64,000 nt of DNA from an uncultured Oscillospiraceae bacterium (GTDB taxonomy: Bacteria > Bacillota > Clostridia > Oscillospirales > Oscillospiraceae). Numbering within the stretch: position 1 is the stretch's first letter; the number at the start of each line of letters is the position of its first letter. The stretch is from positions 1 through 64,000 of the forward strand of contig CAMVRT010000010.1 in NCBI GenBank assembly GCA_947169975.1, written 5' to 3'. The notes beneath the pieces were generated by a model. The model ran no database searches, had not been told where the DNA came from, and saw only the letters and a list, made by a program, of their open reading frames with translations. This document shows positions 42,609-50,562 of the stretch, in pieces. The position numbers and the translations under genes are program-made.

Positions 42609-43400
42609 TTACTTTGCGTACAGCAGGCCTACCAGCCAGTTCAGCGTACGGCTGGGCAAAATACGCACCAGGAAGGTGAACAAGCTGTAGGAAAATCCAA
42701 TGGTGTAAAGGGGTTTCACCTTGCGCTTCTGTGCCACGTTGGCAATGAACCGCCCGGCCACCGCCGGGTCCATGCCGGTCTGCTCATCGTGCTCCATGCG
42801 GCCCACGCTGCGGCTGATCCGGCCCTCGTATACATCATCGCCCTCGATGACCTTCTCCCGGGCAGCGGTAAAGCCGGTTTTGATGTCGCCGGGCTGAACG
42901 GCGCACACGGTGACGCCGAAGGGGCGCAGCTCGTTGGCCAGAGCCATGGTATAGGCGTTCACCGCCGCCTTGGTGGCGGAGTAGTAGGCCTGAAACGGTA
43001 TGGGAATGGGCGCGGCCACGCTGCTGAGGTTCACAATGCGGCCGCTCTTCCGGGCGCGCATCCCCGGGATCACCGCCCGATTCATGTTCACCATGCCGAA
43101 GAAATTGGCGTCAAAGAGGCGCTTTGCCTCCGATGTAGGGGTGAACTCGATGGCGCCGGAGATGCCAAAGCCCGCGTTGTTCACCAGCACGTCAATGTGT
43201 CCTTCCCGCTCCATCACCCGGGAAATGGCGTCGTTCACCATGTCCTCTTTGGTGATGTCCGCGGGGATGTGGTTGAGGCCTTCTACTCCCTCCGGGCGGC
43301 GGCTCAATTCGTAGACGGTGTAGCCGGCAGCCTTCAATGCCAAAGCCGTCTGCTTGCCGATGCCGGAAGTGCCTCCGGTGACGACTGCAACCTTACTCAT
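42609..43400 (-). CDS. Short-chain dehydrogenase, possible 3-ketosphinganine-type reductase
   Basis: 263-residue SDR. The cofactor loop is GGTSGIG (9-15), NNAG is conserved, and the catalytic Ser (NLSSVAA) and YSATK motif are present. The C-terminus FTFLVRILPSRTLNWLVG is hydrophobic, suggesting membrane association. Its ATG lies inside the last codons of the upstream alpha-oxoamine synthase (8-base overlap), so the two proteins are made together and probably act in sequence, the SDR reducing the 3-keto product. The exact substrate is inference. Confidence 0.88.
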   Translation of the reverse strand: MSKVAVVTGGTSGIGKQTALALKAAGYTVYELSRRPEGVEGLNHIPADITKEDMVNDAISRVMEREGHIDVLVNNAGFGISGAIEFTPTSEAKRLFDANFFGMVNMNRAVIPGMRARKSGRIVNLSSVAAPIPIPFQAYYSATKAAVNAYTMALANELRPFGVTVCAVQPGDIKTGFTAAREKVIEGDDVYEGRISRSVGRMEHDEQTGMDPAVAGRFIANVAQKRKVKPLYTIGFSYSLFTFLVRILPSRTLNWLVGLLYAK

Positions 43401-44583
43401 GCTCGTTCACCATCACGTCCGCGATAATGTCCATGGCCTCGTCCAGCAGCGCCTCGGTGTGGGTGGCCATGTAGCTGGTGCGAAGCAGGGCCTCTCCCTC
43501 CGGCGTGGCGGGGGGCAAAGTGGGATTGACGTAGACGCCCCGGTCATAGATCTTGGCGGCCACATCCAGCGTGCGGTAGGTCTCGTAGGTGTAAATGGGG
43601 ATAATGGGCGTGGGCACGTTCAGCGCGCTCTCGCGGATGGTGAGACCGCGCTCCGTCAGGCCCTTGCGGGCGTAGAGGCTCAGTTCCTTCAGCCGCTCGG
43701 GCAGCTCGGGATGGGCCTCCAGATGGCGGAGGGCAGCCAGAGCCGTGGCGCAGTTGGCCGGCGGAATGGACGCAGAGAAGATAAACGGACGGGAAGCATG
43801 GCGCACAAAGTCGGCCACCTCCTCGCTGGCGGCCATATAGCCGCCCAAAGAGGCCAGGGACTTGGAGAAGGTGCCCATATAAATGTCCACCTGATCCTCC
43901 AGGCCGAAATAGCTGGCCGTTCCGCGGCCGCCCTCGCCCAGCACGCCCAGGCCGTGGGCGTCATCCACCATGACACGGGCGCCGTACTTCTTCGCCAGAG
44001 CGCAGATCTCCGGCAGCTTGGCAATGTCGCCGCCCATGGAGAACACGCCGTCAGTGATGATCAGTGCACCGTGATCCTCCGGCACCTTCTGCAGGCAGCG
44101 CTCCAGACCGGCCATGTCGCTGTGGGCGTAGCGCAGCATTTTACCGTAGCTCATCTGGCAGCCGGCGTAGATGCTGGCGTGGTTCTCCTTATCACAGATC
44201 ATGTAGTCATGCCGGCCCACCAGCGCGCTGATGATGCCCACATTAGACTGGAAGCCGGTGCCGAAGGTGACGATGCCCGGCTTGCGCAGGAACTTGCCCA
44301 GCTCCGCCTCCAGCTCCAGATGCATCTCCAGCGTGCCGTTGAGGAACCGGGAGCCGGAGCAGCCGGTGCCGTAGCGCTCCAGGGCCTTAATGCCCGCCTC
44401 AATGATCTCAGGATGGATGGTCAGGCCCAGATAGTTGTTGGAGCCCAGCATGATACGGCGTTTGCCCTCCATCATGACCTCCACGTCCTGCCGGGATTCC
44501 AGCGCGTGGAAATAGGGATAAACGCCCTTCTTTTTCAATTCGCGAGCCAGAGAGGGTGCGGTGCATTTTTCAAGGATATCCAT
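43393..44583 (-). CDS. Alpha-oxoamine synthase, serine palmitoyltransferase-like
   Basis: 396-residue PLP enzyme that condenses an amino acid with an acyl-CoA, losing CO2. The PLP lysine is K241 (GTFSKSLASLGG), with stacking H135 and D207/H210. Several segments look more like bacterial serine palmitoyltransferase than glycine C-acetyltransferase or biotin-type synthases: GVYPYFHALES, GTGCSGSRFLNGT, PFIFSASIPPA and YVNPTLPPA ... MATHT. From memory these match Bacteroides SPT well. The start is MDILEKC, with AAGGAG 7 bases upstream. It is followed by an overlapping SDR. Alternatives are Kbl or another acyl-amino-ketone synthase. Confidence 0.85.
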   Translation of the reverse strand: MDILEKCTAPSLARELKKKGVYPYFHALESRQDVEVMMEGKRRIMLGSNNYLGLTIHPEIIEAGIKALERYGTGCSGSRFLNGTLEMHLELEAELGKFLRKPGIVTFGTGFQSNVGIISALVGRHDYMICDKENHASIYAGCQMSYGKMLRYAHSDMAGLERCLQKVPEDHGALIITDGVFSMGGDIAKLPEICALAKKYGARVMVDDAHGLGVLGEGGRGTASYFGLEDQVDIYMGTFSKSLASLGGYMAASEEVADFVRHASRPFIFSASIPPANCATALAALRHLEAHPELPERLKELSLYARKGLTERGLTIRESALNVPTPIIPIYTYETYRTLDVAAKIYDRGVYVNPTLPPATPEGEALLRTSYMATHTEALLDEAMDIIADVMVNEHE

Positions 44584-44652
44584 GAGGTTCTCCTTCCGTT
44601 GTGTAATAAATATGAACAATTTATTATAACCAGCGGAGCCCCATCTGTCAAA

Positions 44653-44745
44653 TTATTCTCCGTCCAGCCGCGCAATTATTTCCATCAGTCCTCTGGTCAG
44701 CGTGGCAGCACCGCACAGCGTAAAGATCATGGCGAGAGTCGTCAT
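44653..44745 (-). CDS. 30-residue membrane peptide
   Basis: Small peptide beginning MTTLAMIFTLCGAATLTRG, one predicted membrane helix and an acidic end. AAAGGAGG lies 8 bases before the ATG, a stronger site than many large genes here have. It is 69 bases upstream of the alpha-oxoamine synthase on the same strand. A longer in-frame ORF reads through the repeats upstream and is not needed. It could be an accessory subunit of a membrane enzyme, a toxin-like peptide or a leader peptide; I cannot tell. Confidence 0.5.
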   Translation of the reverse strand: MTTLAMIFTLCGAATLTRGLMEIIARLDGE

Positions 44746-44763
44746 ATACCTGTCCTCCTTTAT

Positions 44764-44815
44764 CTTTGTTGTGGCTCTTTGTTGTGGCTCTTTGTTGTGC
44801 CCCTTTGTTGTGGCC
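44764..44815. repeat. Four tandem 13-base repeats in the peptide leader
   Basis: Four consecutive 13-mers, CTTTGTTGTGGCT twice, then CTTTGTTGTGCCC and CTTTGTTGTGGCC (minus-strand unit about AGCCACAACAAAG). They end three bases before ATAAAGGAGG of the small peptide gene, so they would be in its 5' leader. Confidence 0.85.
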
Positions 44816-45053
44816 AGTATAAACGCATCATTGTCCAAAATAACGGTCTGTACTATATGTGAAGCAACAATTGTCCGACCAAATACGGGGGCAGGTTGTT
44901 CACAAGGGCAGCTTCCCTTCCACGAAGCTCATTGAATTATTGAAGATTTAGAAGATTTTTGAAGAAAAAATGCTATAATGTGATTGCATTTCTTTGAGTC
45001 ACGCGACGAAACGTGCTACTCATTCGTTATATAAGTGAAAGGAGGATCCGGAC
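44816..45053 (+). promoter_or_regulatory. Intergenic region with likely ECF-operon promoter
   Basis: A+T-rich gap between divergent units. TATAAT at 44974-44979 has no good sigma-A -35 at 17 bases. Further down, GAGTCACG and TACTCATTC form a loose inverted pair that might be an ECF-type or operator site. AAAGGAGGATCC precedes the sigma-factor ATG. No other gene is seen. Confidence 0.4.
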
Positions 45054-45557
45054 ATGACAAAACCTGCATTGCGTACGGATGCGGATTTTGATGCTTTCTA
45101 TGAGAGGAACTGGAAATACATATATCGTCTCTGTTTTACATTCATGAAGTGCGAAGCGGATGCAGAGGACTGCACAGAGGATGTCTTTGTCAAAGTCCTC
45201 ACAGGAAATACGACCTTTACGGATCAGACGCATGAGCGTAAGTGGCTGACCGTCACAGCAATCAATCTTTGCAAGGACAGATTAAAAAGCTACGCACGAA
45301 AGAATGTCGGTTCCATTGACGATGAGATGACGCCGGATATTGCCGCACCGGAACAAGAGGATTACAGCCATGTCAAAGACGCAGTAATGGCGCTTCCGCC
45401 AGATCACAAGGATGTTATCTGGCTTTACTATTACGTAGGCTGTTCCACGGATGAGATAGCGCGTATGCTTGGCCGGCCTTCCTCTACGATACGAAACCGT
45501 CTGAAGAACGCACGAAATAAGTTGAAAACTCTTTTAGAAGGGGGAGATATGAAATGA
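45054..45557 (+). CDS. ECF-type RNA polymerase sigma factor
   Basis: 167 residues with sigma region 2 (AFYERNWKYIYRLCFTFMK, ending in an acidic DAEDCTEDVFVKV stretch) and region 4 (LPPDHKDVIWLYYYVGCST, then a helix-turn-helix IARMLGRPSSTIRNRLKNAR). Such factors direct envelope- or stress-response genes and are held inactive by a membrane anti-sigma factor. The next gene overlaps its stop by four bases and has a cytoplasmic N-terminus plus one membrane helix, so it is the likely anti-sigma partner. Composition is more A+T-rich than the housekeeping genes. Confidence 0.93.
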   Translation: MTKPALRTDADFDAFYERNWKYIYRLCFTFMKCEADAEDCTEDVFVKVLTGNTTFTDQTHERKWLTVTAINLCKDRLKSYARKNVGSIDDEMTPDIAAPEQEDYSHVKDAVMALPPDHKDVIWLYYYVGCSTDEIARMLGRPSSTIRNRLKNARNKLKTLLEGGDMK

Positions 45558-47155
45558 TGAACAACGACAACCGTCGTATCACGGAAGCAATAGACTCCAT
45601 TGAGCCGTCTGACGGCGCAAAAGAGCGCATGCTTGCCAACATCAGGAAAAAAGCGGCGGCGCAGGCAGCTTCTCCGGCAATCATCCAGGAAGCAAGTCAT
45701 CCTGCAGCGCAGTCCAATCCAAAACGGATCCGTTACAAGACAGGAAAAACGGTTTGGGTGAAATGGGTGGCACTGGCTGCCTGCTTTGCGCTGATCGTTA
45801 CCGCCGTGGTCATTCGCGGCGGCAAGCCGGGCACCGCTGTATCTCGCAGCAACATTAATGGCAAAGGATCCGCAGAGAAGGATACCGCTGTATACCACGA
45901 CGGCGTGATCGGCGGAAGACCTGCGGAGGCGGAAACCGATGATATACGGGACGACGCAGAGTACATGCCCAAGCCGTCGTATTCGTCCGAGCCGTCTATG
46001 GAAACGGAGTGGGGGTATGACCATTCTGACTCCACGGTAGTGTTCACAGAAAAGGACGAATACGGTGTCGTCATAACCGAACCCGACGGCGAGTATAGCG
46101 CCGGAATGCTGACGGCGGGAGAATGGAAGGACGCGGAGGCGATGTCGGATTGGGTGAAAAAGCTGTCCGAAAACGAAGAGTGGGCGGACTTTGTCAAGCA
46201 GCGCGGTCTGGACACCTCCCACTATGTGAAAGTGACCGTCACCGACGGCGAGGCAAAATGCTTTAACACAAAAGTTGAACTGACAGACGGAGAAAACACC
46301 TTATTCACCGCCAGAACGGATATCAACGGCTGTGCGTACCTGTTCTATTCGATCCACGGCGAGACCGCTTCTCCGGTCCAGGTCAAGGTCGGGAGCACCG
46401 TACAGAGCGTTGAAGGAAACACCGATCTCACCATAGACGCTGCCGACGCCGGCATGAACGTGACCGCGCTGGATCTGATGCTGATGGTCGATACCACCGG
46501 CAGCATGGGCGACGAGCTGGAGTATCTGAAGGCGGAGCTGTCCGATATGGTTCAGAGGATCTCCAGCGAGACCGACGGACTCTCGATCCGGGTCAGTGTC
46601 AATTTCTACCGTGACGAGGGCGACGAGTACGTTGTCAAGTACTTTGACTTCCGGGAGGATATCAACGACTGCCTGGAGCAGATCAAGCAGCAGTCCGCGG
46701 ACGGCGGCGGCGATTATCCGGAAGCGGTGCATACGGCTTTGGATAACGCGGTGAGCGGACACACCTGGAGAGAGGACGCCGTCAAATTGTGCTTTATCGT
46801 CCTGGACGCGCCTCCTCATTCCGATCAGGAAGTGCGGGGTGTGAACGACAGTCTGCGGCAATCCGTTCTCAAGGCGGCCGAGCTGGGCATCCGGATCATC
46901 CCCGTGGCCTCCTCCGGCGTGGACAGTGAGACGGAATACCTGCTGCGAAGCTTCGCCCTGATGACCGGCGGAACGTACGTGTTTCTGACCAACGATTCCG
47001 GTATTGGCCTTGAGCACAAGGATCCGGACATTGACGAGAGCGTGACGGTCGAGCTGCTGAACGACTGCATGGTGCGCATTGCCTGCGAATACTGCGGCAT
47101 GTACAGCGGTGAAAAGGTCCCGTACACGCCGCCCCAGTCCGAATATCATCAGTGA
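45554..47155 (+). CDS. Membrane protein with anti-sigma-like N-terminus and von Willebrand A domain
   Basis: 533 residues. A short cytoplasmic region (1-60) resembles the size of clostridial anti-sigma domains. One transmembrane helix (about 68-88, WVKWVALAACFALIVTAVVI) leads to an extracytoplasmic part: an acidic linker, a small beta domain (about 225-300) and a vWA domain with MIDAS motif DTTGSMGDE from residue 313 and a later DAPPHSDQ segment. Four-base overlap with the sigma gene implies coupled translation. I infer a sensor/anti-sigma role; the anti-sigma motif itself is not proven. Confidence 0.8.
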   Translation: MMNNDNRRITEAIDSIEPSDGAKERMLANIRKKAAAQAASPAIIQEASHPAAQSNPKRIRYKTGKTVWVKWVALAACFALIVTAVVIRGGKPGTAVSRSNINGKGSAEKDTAVYHDGVIGGRPAEAETDDIRDDAEYMPKPSYSSEPSMETEWGYDHSDSTVVFTEKDEYGVVITEPDGEYSAGMLTAGEWKDAEAMSDWVKKLSENEEWADFVKQRGLDTSHYVKVTVTDGEAKCFNTKVELTDGENTLFTARTDINGCAYLFYSIHGETASPVQVKVGSTVQSVEGNTDLTIDAADAGMNVTALDLMLMVDTTGSMGDELEYLKAELSDMVQRISSETDGLSIRVSVNFYRDEGDEYVVKYFDFREDINDCLEQIKQQSADGGGDYPEAVHTALDNAVSGHTWREDAVKLCFIVLDAPPHSDQEVRGVNDSLRQSVLKAAELGIRIIPVASSGVDSETEYLLRSFALMTGGTYVFLTNDSGIGLEHKDPDIDESVTVELLNDCMVRIACEYCGMYSGEKVPYTPPQSEYHQ

Positions 47156-47168
47156 TTTCCGCAAAATG

Positions 47169-47197
47169 AAAAAACCGGCCGCCAAGGCCGGTTTTTT
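47169..47197. terminator. Bidirectional terminator
   Basis: Stem AAAAAACCGGCC / GGCCGGTTTTTT with a five-base loop, between the convergent vWA and CDF genes. Confidence 0.92.
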
Positions 47198-47217
47198 CAT
47201 CTTTGGTATCAACGGAT

Positions 47218-48318
47218 TTAATCGCTGAAAAACGTATCCAGCACGGCGGAGAAGGTGTAATCCGGATATCTCCGGCGCATCTCCTCCAGCACAGCGTCCC
47301 GGATGCCCTCGGCGTCGCAGCCGAAGTCCAGCACCAGGTCAAAGCTGACCCGCTTCTCCTCCTGCTCCAGATAGAATCCGTGAAGCTGACGGAACGCTGG
47401 ATGCTGCTGCGCAATCTCCTGGGCGGTCCGGCGCATGATACTGCTGAAATCCGATCCCGTGTTGGATGCGTAAATGCCCACCGTCAGCAGGATGCCGAAT
47501 TCCCGGATCACCCCCTCGGTGATCTGCCGGGTCAGTTGGTGGATCTGCCGCGCCGTCATGTCGTCGGGCACCTCCACGTGCACCGAGCCGATGATCTTCT
47601 CCGGGCCGTACTGATGCAGGGACAGATCATAGGCCCCGCGTACGTCTTCAAATCCGTTTACATATTCTTTCAGCTTCCCGGACAGCTCGGTGTCCACCCG
47701 CTCGCCGATGATGCTGTTGAGGCTCTCCATCAATATCTCCACGCCGGACTTCACGATAATGATGGAAATGATAGCGCCCAGCCAGCCCTCGATACTCACG
47801 TGGAAGATCAGGCTGATGGCAGCAGCCACCAAGGTGGAGGCGGAAATCACCGCGTCGAACAGGGCGTCGCTGCCTGAGGCAACCAGGGATTGAGAATTCA
47901 GCTTCTCTCCCCGGCTCTTCACGTAACGTCCCAGCAGCAGCTTGACAATGACCGCCGCAGCGATAATGATGAGGGAAATGGTGCCGTAGTCGGCCGCCTC
48001 GGGGTGAATGATCTTCTCCACCGACTCCTTAAAAGCTGCCAGACCCGCCAGCAGCACGATCACCGCAATGGTCACGGAGCTGATGTTCTCAATGCGCCCG
48101 TAGCCATAGGGGTGCTTCTTATCCGGTGCCTTGCCTGCCAGCTTCGTTCCCACGATGGTGATGACCGATGACAGGGCGTCACTCAGGTTGTTCACCGCGT
48201 CCAGGATCACAGCGATAGAGCCGGAAATCAATCCCACAAATGCCTTGAATGCCACCAGCACCAGATTGGCCAGGATGCCGACGATACTGACTTTTACGAT
48301 CTCACGACTGCGATTCAT
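47218..48318 (-). CDS. Cation diffusion facilitator metal exporter
   Basis: 366 residues: six transmembrane helices, then a C-terminal cytoplasmic metal-sensing domain (from about residue 215) and an extra C-terminal region. Transport-site residues lie in DAVNNLSDALSS (TM2) and SDALFDAVIS (TM5). Aspartates in place of the His of zinc exporters suggest manganese or iron as substrate, which is inference. Its start lies within the end of ohrR (17-base overlap), so it belongs to the gpx-ohrR operon. Confidence 0.92.
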   Translation of the reverse strand: MNRSREIVKVSIVGILANLVLVAFKAFVGLISGSIAVILDAVNNLSDALSSVITIVGTKLAGKAPDKKHPYGYGRIENISSVTIAVIVLLAGLAAFKESVEKIIHPEAADYGTISLIIIAAAVIVKLLLGRYVKSRGEKLNSQSLVASGSDALFDAVISASTLVAAAISLIFHVSIEGWLGAIISIIIVKSGVEILMESLNSIIGERVDTELSGKLKEYVNGFEDVRGAYDLSLHQYGPEKIIGSVHVEVPDDMTARQIHQLTRQITEGVIREFGILLTVGIYASNTGSDFSSIMRRTAQEIAQQHPAFRQLHGFYLEQEEKRVSFDLVLDFGCDAEGIRDAVLEEMRRRYPDYTFSAVLDTFFSD

Positions 48319-48757
48319 GCTCTTCCTCCATACCCGCCAGCATCCGATAGAGCAGCGTATGCAGCTCCATGACTTCTTTGGCGCTCATTTTTACACAGGC
48401 GCCCACCTCTGCAGGCACCTTTGATGCCCGGTCGCAAAGATTGCGGCCCTCCTCCGTAACGGCAATGACCACGCTGCGCTCGTCGATCTCGCTGCGGCGG
48501 CGGGTGACGTAGCCCTTGGCCTCCAGTTTTTTCAAGACAGGCGTCAATGTGCCGGAGTCCAGCCACAGCCGCTGTCCCAGTTCCTTCACCGTCTGCTCCT
48601 CATACTCCCACAGGGCCATCATCACCAGATACTGGGTATAGGTCAGATCCAGCGGCTCCAGACTGGGCTGGTACCGCCGGACGATCTCCTTGGCGCAGGC
48701 GTACAAGGGAAAACAAAGCTGATTCTCCAGCTTCAGTTGTTCATAAGGCTGTGCCAT
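48302..48757 (-). CDS. MarR/OhrR-family peroxide-sensing repressor
   Basis: 151-residue winged-helix regulator. C15 in ENQLCFPLYACAKEI matches the peroxide-reactive cysteine of OhrR, and LTYTQYLVMMALWE and the LDSGTLTPVLKKLEAKGYV recognition region are typical. It lies between glutathione peroxidase (TAATG overlap) and a CDF exporter, so it probably controls this operon in response to organic hydroperoxides. A candidate operator overlaps the operon promoter. Confidence 0.9.
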   Translation of the reverse strand: MAQPYEQLKLENQLCFPLYACAKEIVRRYQPSLEPLDLTYTQYLVMMALWEYEEQTVKELGQRLWLDSGTLTPVLKKLEAKGYVTRRRSEIDERSVVIAVTEEGRNLCDRASKVPAEVGACVKMSAKEVMELHTLLYRMLAGMEEEHESQS

Positions 48758-49305
48758 TACTGCTCCACCAGCTCCGCCACGCGCTCGCGCACCTTGTCCA
48801 TGCTGGCAGTAGGCTCAAAGCGCTCCACCACGTTGCCCTCGCGGTCCACCACGAACTTGGTGAAGTTCCACTTGATGTCGGGGTTGTTCTTGTAGTCCTT
48901 GTCGATCTTCTTCAGCATGGCGCTCATGGCCAGCGCCATGGGACCGTGACCAAAGCCTTCAAAGCCCTTCTGCTCCTTCAGGTAAGTGAACAGGGGCAGA
49001 GCGTCAGGCCCGTTGACGTTGGACTTCTTCATCTGGGGGAACCGGGTGTTGTACTTCAGGGTGCAGAACTCGTGGATTTCCTCATCAGTACCGGGAGTCT
49101 GTCCGGCAAACTGGTTGCAGGGCACGTCGATGACCTCAAACCCCTTGTCATGAAACGCCTCGTACATCTCCTCGATGGGCTTGTAGTGGGGCGTAAAGCC
49201 GCAGCCCGTGGCGGTGTTGACGATCAGCAGCACCTTGCCGCGATACTGCTCCATGGAGACCTCGCTGCCGTCACCGGCGATCAGCTTGTAATCATAAATG
49301 CTCAT
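48757..49305 (-). CDS. Glutathione peroxidase-family thiol peroxidase
   Basis: 182-residue Gpx-fold peroxidase. The catalytic cysteine is C35 (NTATGCGFTPHY), with the Gln of PCNQFAGQTPGT and the Trp of WNFTKFVVD completing the site. It has Cys, not selenocysteine, so it probably uses thioredoxin as reductant. It is the first gene of gpx-ohrR-CDF, an oxygen-defence unit with a strong promoter. Confidence 0.95.
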   Translation of the reverse strand: MSIYDYKLIAGDGSEVSMEQYRGKVLLIVNTATGCGFTPHYKPIEEMYEAFHDKGFEVIDVPCNQFAGQTPGTDEEIHEFCTLKYNTRFPQMKKSNVNGPDALPLFTYLKEQKGFEGFGHGPMALAMSAMLKKIDKDYKNNPDIKWNFTKFVVDREGNVVERFEPTASMDKVRERVAELVEQ

Positions 49306-49341
49306 GTTCGTACCTCCTGATTTAATTTTGCGTCACACTTC

Positions 49342-49396
49342 ATTGTGTGCAATCTATTTATATTTGCATTGTACACAATCATTTTGCCCCTGTCAA
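49342..49396 (-). promoter_or_regulatory. gpx-ohrR-CDF promoter and candidate OhrR operator
   Basis: Minus-strand TTGACA (49396-49391), 17-base spacer and TACAAT (49373-49368). Two inverted 11-mers, ATTGTGTGCAA (49342-49352) and TTGTACACAAT (49369-49379), differing at one position when paired, lie over and just after the -10, a typical repressor position. The pairing with OhrR is inferred from linkage. Confidence 0.75.
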
Positions 49397-49416
49397 GAGG
49401 AAAAATAAAAAATACC

Positions 49417-49447
49417 TTGACTTCCACCCTGGGTAAAAATGTAGTAT
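49417..49447 (+). promoter_or_regulatory. MerR-type promoter with 19-base spacer
   Basis: TTGACT and TAGTAT are 19 bases apart, the over-long spacing used by MerR activators, with the dyad ACCCTGGGT in the spacer. It lies directly before the MerR gene and suggests autoregulation. It is divergent from the gpx promoter, 20 bases away. Confidence 0.7.
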
Positions 49448-49469
49448 GATCGTAAAGGAGGGTGATCTT

Positions 49470-50510
49470 ATGAAAATGAAGGAGGTCTGTCAGAGGACTG
49501 GTCTTACAGACAGAACCGTGCGTCTCTATATCAGCTATGGGTTGGTCTTCCCTAACTATAGTGAAAACTATACAGGCAGAAAAAACTACACCTTCAGCGA
49601 AGAAGACACAAACAGGCTGCAGCAGATTGCTCATCTTCGCAGATACGGCTTTTCCATCTCCGACATTAAGGAAATATTGGAGGGGACGCGACCTATCCCG
49701 GAAATACTCACTGAGCATATTGATGGTTTGAAAAAACAGATCGAAAAAGAGAGTGCCATTCTGGCTGTTCTGGAAAAAACCGTCAATTCCGACCACGATA
49801 TTCAAGACGCAGATACGCTGTGCCATTTACTGGAACGGAGCGGCTATGGCGAACCTGATGTCCCGGATACTGACAGGCAGCCACCCTTTATGAGCCGCTA
49901 CGACAGAACAAGGAAAACTCTGAAGATCATCATAATTGCCTTTATTGCCTGCGTTCTTTTGTTTGTCATAGGTTTTTTCCTTCTGTTCGGCTCAAGCCAG
50001 CGAACACTGTACGGAGCAAAAGCCAGGTCCTCCGATTCTGTCGTCACGGAATACTTCGATGAAACCAAGATTGGCAACTGCAAGAGCTACTCCTATTCGC
50101 TTCATTTGAAGAGTAGTATTCTCTTCTGTTCGGATGGCTCTGTTCTTTTGGCAGAATATGAGGCAGAAGACTTTGAAAAACAGTTGGAAGTGGTCGAACA
50201 ATCCTATCGTTTTTTGGATCACCAAGTTCTTGATCCGTATAACGAGACCTATTATATATCCCCTCCACCTGTCTTTACCATAGGAAACTGGGTTTTTAAG
50301 ACCATCTCGTACCACGTGTTGGAAGATGAGCATAAGTGTGACTATCCCAAGTCCTTTCAAATGATCGCAGTCAACGAACAATCGCAGAAGATCGCCTATC
50401 TGGATTTCCGTGATAACGATCTTGACTTTCTGGGAACCCTTGACGACGCGGACTATATGGAACAGTTCATCAAGGATAACTTCCATACAGACTTCTCTCG
50501 TATCCCCTAA
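49470..50510 (+). CDS. Transmembrane MerR-family regulator with extracellular domain
   Basis: 346 residues. An N-terminal MerR winged helix (about 2-72, with TGLTDRTVRLYISYGL) and coiled coil (80-105) are followed by a transmembrane helix (152-173) and an extracytoplasmic domain of about 170 residues with no recognised family. Most MerR proteins are soluble, so this looks like a one-component system that senses outside and binds DNA inside. The start is chosen by AAAGGAGG 7 bases upstream. It is A+T-richer than its neighbours. Confidence 0.87.
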   Translation: MKMKEVCQRTGLTDRTVRLYISYGLVFPNYSENYTGRKNYTFSEEDTNRLQQIAHLRRYGFSISDIKEILEGTRPIPEILTEHIDGLKKQIEKESAILAVLEKTVNSDHDIQDADTLCHLLERSGYGEPDVPDTDRQPPFMSRYDRTRKTLKIIIIAFIACVLLFVIGFFLLFGSSQRTLYGAKARSSDSVVTEYFDETKIGNCKSYSYSLHLKSSILFCSDGSVLLAEYEAEDFEKQLEVVEQSYRFLDHQVLDPYNETYYISPPPVFTIGNWVFKTISYHVLEDEHKCDYPKSFQMIAVNEQSQKIAYLDFRDNDLDFLGTLDDADYMEQFIKDNFHTDFSRIP

Positions 50511-50511
50511 A

Positions 50512-50546
50512 AATGAAGAGCCCGGACATCTGCCGGGCTCTTCATT
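50512..50546. terminator. Bidirectional terminator
   Basis: Stem of 12-14 pairs, AATGAAGAGCCCGG / CCGGGCTCTTCATT, with a seven-base loop between convergent genes. Confidence 0.85.
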
Positions 50547-50562
50547 TCTCTATTGTTTATGA

